From Verrucomicrobiota bacterium (GTDB lineage: Bacteria > Verrucomicrobiota > Verrucomicrobiia > Opitutales > Opitutaceae), in assembly GCA_023446865.1 (NCBI GenBank), contig JAEXPL010000149.1, positions 1 to 9,007 of the forward strand: a stretch of DNA of 9,007 nt. The letters run 5' to 3'. Below the pieces are notes generated by a model. The model did no database searches, was not told where the DNA came from, and saw only the letters and a list, made by a program, of their open reading frames with translations. Numbering within the stretch: the first letter of the stretch is position 1; every line of letters starts with the position of its first letter. The position numbers and the translations under genes were made by a program. Positions 4,108-9,007 of the stretch are shown here, piece by piece.

Positions 4108-6165
4108 TCACCAGCCCCAGTTGCCCGCGACTCCGCTATCGCAGCGCAGCAGGCGGGCGAGCGTGGCAAGCAACGTCTCCGCTGGGAAGGGCTTCTGCAG
4201 CACCTGCACTCCCAGCTCCCGCACCTGCACAACCTTCGGCGACTTCCCCACCCCGGTCATCGCCACGATCACCGGACCGTGAGGCCGCCGGCGCAACTGT
4301 CGGATGAGTTCCGCGCCATCCATCCGCGGCATCAACAGATCCGCGACAACAGCAGCCACCTCGGCGCCGTGCTGCTCGATCCGTTCGAGCGCGTCCTCGC
4401 CGTCGCGCGCTTCGACCACGCGATAGCCATGGCGCTCGAGCATCGTGCGGGTCGCCTGCCGGATCACGCGTTCATCGTCGACCAGCAGGATCAGCTCGCC
4501 GCGCCCGGCCGGTCCGGTCGGTGCGGGTGCCTCGGGTTCGTTACGCTCCAGCGACGGGCAGACGGGCAGGTAGACCCGAAATTCAGTGCCGCGGGCCGGC
4601 ACGCTCTCGAGATGGATGAAACCGCCGTGGCTGGAGACGATTCCGAGCACGGTCGACAGTCCCAAACCCGTACCCTGGCCCACCTCCTTGGTGGTGAAAA
4701 ACGGATCGAAAATTTTGTCGAGATGCTCCGCCGGGATGCCGACACCGGTATCGGCCACCCGCAGCACCACATGCGGGCCCGGACTCGCACCGGTATTGGC
4801 GCGGACCATCGCCTCGTCGACTTCGCACTCCGTCAAACCAAGGAGCAGCTCGCCGCCGTGCGGCATCGCATCCCGAGCGTTGACGCACAGGTTCAGGATC
4901 ACCTGATGTAGCTGCGTCGGATCGCCGCGCACCGGTCGGACCGTCGTCGCCAGGGCGCTGCGCAGGTTGATGTTCTTCGGGAACGTCTCCCGCACGATGC
5001 TGAGCATCTCGCTCATCAGCGCCCGCAATTGCACCGGCACCCGCTCGCCATCCGTCCCGCGGCCAAACGCAAGCAGTTGCCGCACGATATCGGCCCCGCG
5101 TCGGGCGCTGACCTCGATGGAATCAATCAGTTCGCGCGACTCGGCGTCGGCCACGCGTTCGCGCAACAGGCCGGGCGAAATCACGATCGGCATGAGGATG
5201 TTGTTGAGATCGTGCGCGATGCCGCTCGCCAACCGGCCGACACTCTCCAAGCGCTGCGCGCGGAGCAGCTGCGACTCGAGGTTTTTGCGCTCGGTGATGT
5301 CCTCGACCGTGCCCTCCAGCAATGCCGCCGTCTCCGAGTGCACCGTACGGCAGTTGAGCGTCACCCACGTGCGGCGGCCATCCCAGCAAACGGCCTGTGT
5401 CTCGAATCCGGTGACCAGCCCATCCACCTCGAGCTGCCGCCGCAATTGTTGCCGGCGCGACGCCTCGGAGCACAGGTGACCGAGAATGTCGTCGACCATC
5501 CCGACAGTCTCCCGCGGTGAAGCGTAACCAAGGATCCGCGCCAGAGCGGGATTCGCCGCCAACAGGCGCCCCTCGGGGGTGGCCTGGAATATACCTTCGA
5601 TGGCGTTCTCGAAGATGCCGCGGTACCGTGCCTCGGCCTGCCGCAACGCCTCCATCATCGTCCGGTGTTCATGCCGCAGCCGGCACTGGCCGATGGCGTG
5701 TTCGATCGACTTCCCGAGACGCGCCAGCCGGTCCTTGCGCAGGAAATCCGCGGCGCCGTTGCGAATCGCATTAAGGGCCGCATCCTCCCCTTGGGCGTGT
5801 GAGACCACGATCAACGGGATCGGCAGGCCCGAATCGTTTAGCAGGCGCAAGGCCTCCAGCCCGCCGAAACCCGGCAGCCCGCCCTCGCAAAGGATCACAT
5901 CGACCTCCGTCTGGAGTTGCGCCTGGAACGCCGCGGCATCGTCGACCCGCGCCCAGTCCGGCGCATAGCCGGCCCGCTCCAACGCGCGGACGATTGCCTC
6001 CGTGTCGCGGTCGTTGTCCTCCACGATCAACACCTTCAGGCGCTGCGGCCGCGGCGCGGCCCAATCCCCAGCCGGACGGCACGCGCCGGCGGACTGCTCG
6101 GTGCTCGGGCGTGCATCGTCGAGCCGCGGGGGGGCTTCGCAGAGCGGGAGGGTTACGGGTTCCAT
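4108..6165 (-). CDS. Hybrid sensor histidine kinase: REC-PAS-HisKA-HATPase-REC
   Basis: This 685-aa protein is a soluble multi-domain phosphorelay kinase with no membrane segment. Domains in order are a receiver (about 43-160); PAS (about 174-290); HisKA with phospho-acceptor His318 in G-I-A-H-D-L-N-N; HATPase with N-box N425/N429, D-T-G-V-G-I-P (Asp472) and G-Q-G-T-G-L-G-L; and a C-terminal receiver (about 557-675) with D563/D564, acceptor Asp609 (V-V-A-D-L-L-M-P), Thr637 and Lys658. In this family ATP phosphorylates the His and the phosphoryl group passes to the C-terminal Asp. The first receiver keeps E49/D50, Ser122 and Lys144 but has Glu94 where the acceptor Asp belongs (I-L-C-E-G-G-L-P-G-F), so it probably cannot be phosphorylated. 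No response regulator adjoins it and the signal is unknown. ATG 6165 fits, with about 40 disordered residues before the first domain. It looks chromosomal rather than part of the element. Confidence 0.95.
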   Translation of the reverse strand: MEPVTLPLCEAPPRLDDARPSTEQSAGACRPAGDWAAPRPQRLKVLIVEDNDRDTEAIVRALERAGYAPDWARVDDAAAFQAQLQTEVDVILCEGGLPGFGGLEALRLLNDSGLPIPLIVVSHAQGEDAALNAIRNGAADFLRKDRLARLGKSIEHAIGQCRLRHEHRTMMEALRQAEARYRGIFENAIEGIFQATPEGRLLAANPALARILGYASPRETVGMVDDILGHLCSEASRRQQLRRQLEVDGLVTGFETQAVCWDGRRTWVTLNCRTVHSETAALLEGTVEDITERKNLESQLLRAQRLESVGRLASGIAHDLNNILMPIVISPGLLRERVADAESRELIDSIEVSARRGADIVRQLLAFGRGTDGERVPVQLRALMSEMLSIVRETFPKNINLRSALATTVRPVRGDPTQLHQVILNLCVNARDAMPHGGELLLGLTECEVDEAMVRANTGASPGPHVVLRVADTGVGIPAEHLDKIFDPFFTTKEVGQGTGLGLSTVLGIVSSHGGFIHLESVPARGTEFRVYLPVCPSLERNEPEAPAPTGPAGRGELILLVDDERVIRQATRTMLERHGYRVVEARDGEDALERIEQHGAEVAAVVADLLMPRMDGAELIRQLRRRPHGPVIVAMTGVGKSPKVVQVRELGVQVLQKPFPAETLLATLARLLRCDSGVAGNWGW

Positions 6166-6450
6166 TGCGTCGCAGGCTTCCGGAATTCTACCGAACCAAA
6201 CCGGGGGGGCGGGCAGCGTGGCGCAGGAGCCGGAAAGTAGAACCCTTCGCCAAAAACGCCAGCAGCGCGCCCACTATCTCCGGCACCAAGCCACTGCCCC
6301 GCTCGCTCCTGCCGGTGCAGGAGAGTGTCGATTGACGAGCGCCAAACCAACGGCACCCGGGTCGGAACCAAGGACATAGCCAAATTCCGTTTCCAGGAAT
6401 CAGGCTCCATCCCCGCCTCTCGTCGGTTCACGGAATCGCCAGATATGGAT
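6166..6450. other. Intergenic region between rlmN and the kinase
   Basis: 285 bp downstream of rlmN and upstream of the kinase start, both on the minus strand. It should hold the kinase promoter, but I could not identify convincing -35/-10 boxes, nor a clear intrinsic terminator for rlmN. The open frames crossing it look like shadows. Confidence 0.6.
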
Positions 6451-7533
6451 TCAGCCCGCCGGCGCACGCCCCTCGGCGGCGGCCGACGCCGCATGCCGGC
6501 CCCGCAGTTGCCCGCACGCCGCATCAATGCCATCGCCGCGCGGCCGTCGGTAATGTGCCACCACACCGCCGTCGCGCAACACCTGCAGGAACGCTTCGAT
6601 GGTCGCGGACGCCGGCGGCTCGTAGACGGTGCCGGAGAGCCCCGCGCCGGTCGGGTTGTAGCGCAACAAATTCACGTGCATGCGCCGTCCCGCCATCAAC
6701 GTCGCCAACGCCCGCGCATGTTCCGGGGTGTCGTTCACCCCGGCCAGTAGGCAATACTGGATCGTGCTGATGCGGTCCGTCACCGCCTGATAGCGATCCA
6801 CCGCAGCGAGAATCTCCTCCACCCCATAGCGCCGCCCCATCGGCAGCAACCGTGCGCGGGTCGCGTCGTCCGGCGCGTGGAGCGACACCGCCAGCGCCAC
6901 ACCCAACCCGCTCGCCGCAAGCGCCTCGATTCCCGGCACAATCCCGACCGTCGAGACCGTGATCTGCTTCCGGCCGAGCGCACCGAGGCCGTTGCCGCTG
7001 ATCTGCCGAACCGCAGCGATTACACTCTCAAGATTCAGGAGCGGCTCGCCCATGCCCATAAACACGATCGTCTGCAGCCGCCGGCCGGCCGCCGTCGCCT
7101 CGCGCCGCAACGCCAGAAACTGGTCGACGATCTCGCCCGTCGTGAGGTTGCGCACGTAACCGCCCTGCGCTGTCGCACAAAAATCGCAGCCCATCGCGCA
7201 ACCCACCTGCGACGACAGGCAGCCCGCCGCGCGCTCGCCCTTCCAGTCGGGCATCAGCACCGCCTCGACCGTACGCCCGTCGTCGAGGCGCAACAGAAGT
7301 TTCGTGGTGCCGTCGGCCGCCGCCTGCCGCGCCGCGACCCCGCACGGCCCGGCGCGCAACTCGCCCTCAATCTTCTCCCGCAGCCCACGGGGCAATAGCA
7401 GTTCGGCCCACGGGACGTTGCCGTTGCCTTCGTAGAACCGGCGCAGAATCTGCCGCGCATGCACAGGCCGCCCGCCCCACGCGACAACGCGGGCGGCGAA
7501 TTGTTCGGGCGAAAGGTCGGCCAGGCTCTGCAT
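6451..7533 (-). CDS. rlmN: Dual-specificity 23S rRNA/tRNA adenine-C2 methyltransferase RlmN
   Basis: The 360-aa protein matches RlmN, the radical-SAM enzyme that methylates C2 of A2503 in 23S rRNA and A37 in certain tRNAs, an activity linked to translational fidelity. The 4Fe-4S motif is C-A-M-G-C-D-F-C (Cys112, 116, 119), followed by ATAQGGYVRNLTTGEIVDQ. The two cysteines of the methyl-transfer mechanism are Cys105 (G-C-L-S-S-Q-V-G) and Cys340 (G-I-D-A-A-C-G-Q-L), the methylated cysteine. Also present are F-M-G-M-G-E-P-L-L-N, S-T-V-G and S-L-H-A-P. ATG 7533 (MQSLADLSPEQF) was chosen because the N-terminal domain of the family begins here; upstream codons are low-complexity Arg/Gly. Cytoplasmic. 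A divergent gene starts 158 bp away, so promoters for both probably lie in that gap. Confidence 0.97.
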   Translation of the reverse strand: MQSLADLSPEQFAARVVAWGGRPVHARQILRRFYEGNGNVPWAELLLPRGLREKIEGELRAGPCGVAARQAAADGTTKLLLRLDDGRTVEAVLMPDWKGERAAGCLSSQVGCAMGCDFCATAQGGYVRNLTTGEIVDQFLALRREATAAGRRLQTIVFMGMGEPLLNLESVIAAVRQISGNGLGALGRKQITVSTVGIVPGIEALAASGLGVALAVSLHAPDDATRARLLPMGRRYGVEEILAAVDRYQAVTDRISTIQYCLLAGVNDTPEHARALATLMAGRRMHVNLLRYNPTGAGLSGTVYEPPASATIEAFLQVLRDGGVVAHYRRPRGDGIDAACGQLRGRHAASAAAEGRAPAG

Positions 7534-7691
7534 GCGCGACACCCTTCGCAGCGTTCCACCCCTTTGCCAAGCCTCCGTCCGAGGAACAATTCTCTGCGCC
7601 CCCAGTCCACAGGATGCCGTGCCGCGGCGCGCCGGCTTGCCCCTTGCCAACCGCCCACCGCGCTGCAAACGTCCCATCACTTCTCTCCACT

Positions 7692-7856
7692 ATGTCGCTC
7701 AAACGTCTCCTGCTCGCCGCTCTCCTCGGTCTCACCACGCTCCTCGTCACCGGCTGCGTCTCGAAGGAAGAAGAGGACTCCATTCCGTGGAGCCGCCCCC
7801 AGAACTGGGAAGGCAATGTGCCCGGCATGGGCAGCACTCCGGGCGCCGGCCGCTGA
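7692..7856 (+). CDS. Small predicted lipoprotein
   Basis: This 54-aa precursor has a textbook lipoprotein signal: MSLKRLLLAALLGLTTLLVTGC, with a basic N-terminus, a Leu-rich core and lipobox V-T-G-C at Cys22. The mature part is only 33 residues: an acidic start (VSKEEEDS), the core I-P-W-S-R-P-Q-N-W-E-G, then a Gly/Pro-rich tail. I associate the D-S-x-x-P-W-x-R-P-x-x-W-E-G pattern with small lipoproteins of Opitutales; that is memory, and no function is known to me. ATG 7692 is fixed by the signal peptide, and no strong Shine-Dalgarno is visible. It is divergent from rlmN and followed by a strong intrinsic terminator, so it is probably its own transcription unit. Confidence 0.85.
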   Translation: MSLKRLLLAALLGLTTLLVTGCVSKEEEDSIPWSRPQNWEGNVPGMGSTPGAGR

Positions 7857-7879
7857 GCCCCCGCCCGACCCGTTTTCAC

Positions 7880-7905
7880 GCCCGGGCTCACCGCCCGGGC
7901 TTTTT
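7880..7905 (+). terminator. Strong intrinsic terminator after the lipoprotein gene
   Basis: GCCCGGGC (7880-7887), loop TCACC, GCCCGGGC (7893-7900), then TTTTT. This gives an 8-bp all-G/C stem with a T-tract, 24 bp past the stop codon at 7856. The T-tract is on one side only, so it acts on plus-strand transcription and separates the lipoprotein gene from rsmI. Confidence 0.93.
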
Positions 7906-8076
7906 CGCGTCCGTTGCGCAGCACCCGGCACCGCCGTCCGTGGAATCGTCGGCGGAGCAAGCACAGCCGAAGCCGCCACGCAGAGGCTCCAATCCGACCC
8001 TCGGCGCTCGACCGCCTGGTCCGCCGCGACGCTTAGCGTTTGCCGCCCGCCGCGCGCCGCGCGAAAACCTCACCGC

Positions 8077-8793
8077 ATGAGCGACGCCAACACCTCCCTC
8101 ACCGCGCAACCGGGCCACTGCTACGTCGTCGCCACCCCCATCGGCAACCTCGCCGACCTCTCCGACCGCGCGCGCGCCATCCTCGGCTCCGCCTCGGTGA
8201 TCGCCAGCGAGGACACCCGCACCACCGGTGCGATGCTCGTGCGCCTCGGCTTGCACCGCCCGCTCGTCGCCTACCACGAGCACAACGAAACCGAGGCCGC
8301 CGAACAACTCGTCGCCCGTCTCGCCGCCGGCGAATCCGTCGCCATCGTCAGCGACGCCGGCACGCCCGGCCTGAGCGACCCCGGTTTCCGACTCGTGCGC
8401 GCCTGCCGTCGCCGCGGCCTGCCCGTCATCCCGGTGCCCGGTGCCTGCGCCGCCATCGCCGTGCTCAGCGCGAGCGGCCTGCCAACCAACGCCTTCTTCT
8501 TCGCCGGCTTCCTCCCGCCCAAGACCGCTGCGCGCCGCGTCTTCCTCGAGAAACACCGCGACGCCGCCCACACCCTCTGCCTCTACGAGAGCACGCACCG
8601 CATCGAGGCGTTCGTCGACGAGATCGTCGAGGTCCTCGGCCCGACCCGCGTGGTCTGCCTCGCCAAGGAGGTCACGAAACTCCACGAGACGTTCCTCGTC
8701 GGTCCCGCCGCCGAGGTGCGCCAGCGTTTCGCCCCGATGAGCAAGAAAGGCGAATACGTCGTCCTCGTCGCCCCCGCCGAGTTCGTCCTGTAG
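8077..8793 (+). CDS. rsmI: 16S rRNA (cytidine1402-2'-O)-methyltransferase RsmI
   Basis: The 238-aa protein is RsmI, a tetrapyrrole-methylase-fold enzyme that 2'-O-methylates C1402 of 16S rRNA in the decoding centre using SAM. Conserved blocks are V-A-T-P-I-G-N-L-A-D-L (residues 18-28), S-E-D-T-R (44-48), H-x-H-N-E, V-S-D-A-G-T-P-G-L-S-D-P-G (91-103), P-V-P-G-A (119-123), F-F-A-G-F-L-P-P-K and Y-E-S-T-H-R. ATG 8077 was chosen because the family's first strand begins some 15 residues later; the frame stays open far upstream but that part is low-complexity. Many RsmI proteins run to about 280 residues with a C-terminal helix-turn-helix; this one ends right after the catalytic domain (Y-V-V-L-V-A-P). 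No Shine-Dalgarno is visible. Confidence 0.96.
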   Translation: MSDANTSLTAQPGHCYVVATPIGNLADLSDRARAILGSASVIASEDTRTTGAMLVRLGLHRPLVAYHEHNETEAAEQLVARLAAGESVAIVSDAGTPGLSDPGFRLVRACRRRGLPVIPVPGACAAIAVLSASGLPTNAFFFAGFLPPKTAARRVFLEKHRDAAHTLCLYESTHRIEAFVDEIVEVLGPTRVVCLAKEVTKLHETFLVGPAAEVRQRFAPMSKKGEYVVLVAPAEFVL

Positions 8794-8824
8794 CGCGCCG
8801 GCGCACCCCGTCACCCTCGCGGCC

Positions 8825-8840
8825 CGCGCAGCTTTGCGCG
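8825..8840 (+). repeat. Small hairpin downstream of rsmI
   Basis: CGCGCA (8825-8830), loop GCTT, TGCGCG (8835-8840): a perfect 6-bp stem 32 bp past the rsmI stop. No T-tract follows. Together with the GCGCCGGCGC palindrome at 8795-8804 it may contribute to 3' end formation, but hairpins arise easily at this GC content. Confidence 0.4.
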
Positions 8841-8939
8841 TCCGCGCCACCGCACCGGCCACTGACCACCGGCCCCCGGTCACCCGCCCCCGAATCCTCA
8901 CGAAGCCTCGGCAATGAAGCACAAAAGGTGCAGGTGTCC

Positions 8940-8999
8940 GTGGGTAGGGCGAACCCTCCGGGTGAGCCGCGGCTCAGCGGGGACGCGTCGCCCTACCAC
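8940..8999. repeat. REP/MITE-like palindromic element
   Basis: A 60-bp imperfect palindrome. The outer arms GGTAGGGCGA (8943-8952) and TCGCCCTACC (8988-8997) are perfect reverse complements, extended on both sides by GTG/CAC with one offset base. At the centre lies the perfect 14-bp palindrome TGAGCCGCGGCTCA (8963-8976). It stands alone in intergenic DNA after rsmI. The form is that of dispersed extragenic palindromes, and I recall similar GGTAGGGCGA...TCGCCCTACC units scattered in Opitutaceae genomes, which needs a genome-wide count to confirm. Confidence 0.7.
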
Positions 9000-9007
9000 A
9001 AGCAAGA

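Noticed and set aside
3713..4282. Plus-strand and minus-strand open frames in the integrase-kinase gap
   Set aside because: Their products are Arg/Pro/Ser-rich without any recognisable fold, they overlap each other and the kinase 3' end, and none has a ribosome site that stands out.
7561..7597. Promoter TTGCCA...AACAAT in the rlmN-lipoprotein divergent gap
   Set aside because: The -35 is good but the spacer is only 15 bp and the -10 is imperfect; not distinguishable from chance.
7459..8076. Long upstream extension of the rsmI frame
   Set aside because: It would run through the lipoprotein gene and its terminator; the sequence is low-complexity and RsmI homology starts only after ATG 8077.
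7888..8922. 344-codon minus-strand open frame opposite rsmI
   Set aside because: It is antisense to a clear RsmI, has Gly/Ala/Glu/Arg-rich low-complexity composition, no domain, and arises from third-position GC bias.

Overview
The window is GC-rich bacterial DNA and splits into two unlike halves. The right half (about 4100-9007) looks like an ordinary chromosome. It holds a hybrid sensor histidine kinase and rlmN on the minus strand, then a tiny lipoprotein gene and rsmI on the plus strand, and ends with a REP-like palindrome. The short acidic lipoprotein, the short RsmI and the integrase subtype remind me of Verrucomicrobiota of the Opitutaceae type. That placement comes from memory of protein flavour, not from a search.

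The left half (1 to about 3700) looks like the integrase-side end of an integrated element, all on the minus strand. In transcription order it has: a tyrosine recombinase (2283-3569); an unknown 180-aa protein that starts inside the recombinase stop; a 9-bp inverted repeat around that gene's stop codon; an excisionase/AlpA-like helix-turn-helix protein; two small basic or charged ORFs joined by overlaps; and a 238-aa protein with a winged-helix-like middle. The end of that last gene runs into an array of GTTCGCC repeats (387-480) next to a 40-bp AT-rich pocket that holds a 9-bp direct repeat. Beyond it is a short ORF resembling the N-terminus of P27-family phage terminase small subunits, stopped by an in-frame TAG just before the window ends.

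The order integrase, xis/AlpA-like regulator, possible replication initiator, iteron-like origin, terminase small subunit resembles that of phage-inducible chromosomal islands (phage satellites). This is the most interesting reading of the window. It is an inference: no capsid-interference gene, master repressor or primase is visible, and only one end of the element is here.

Between the integrase and the kinase lies about 500 bp with no credible gene but with several compact hairpins. The element-chromosome junction should be there. No tRNA or other RNA gene was recognised in the window.
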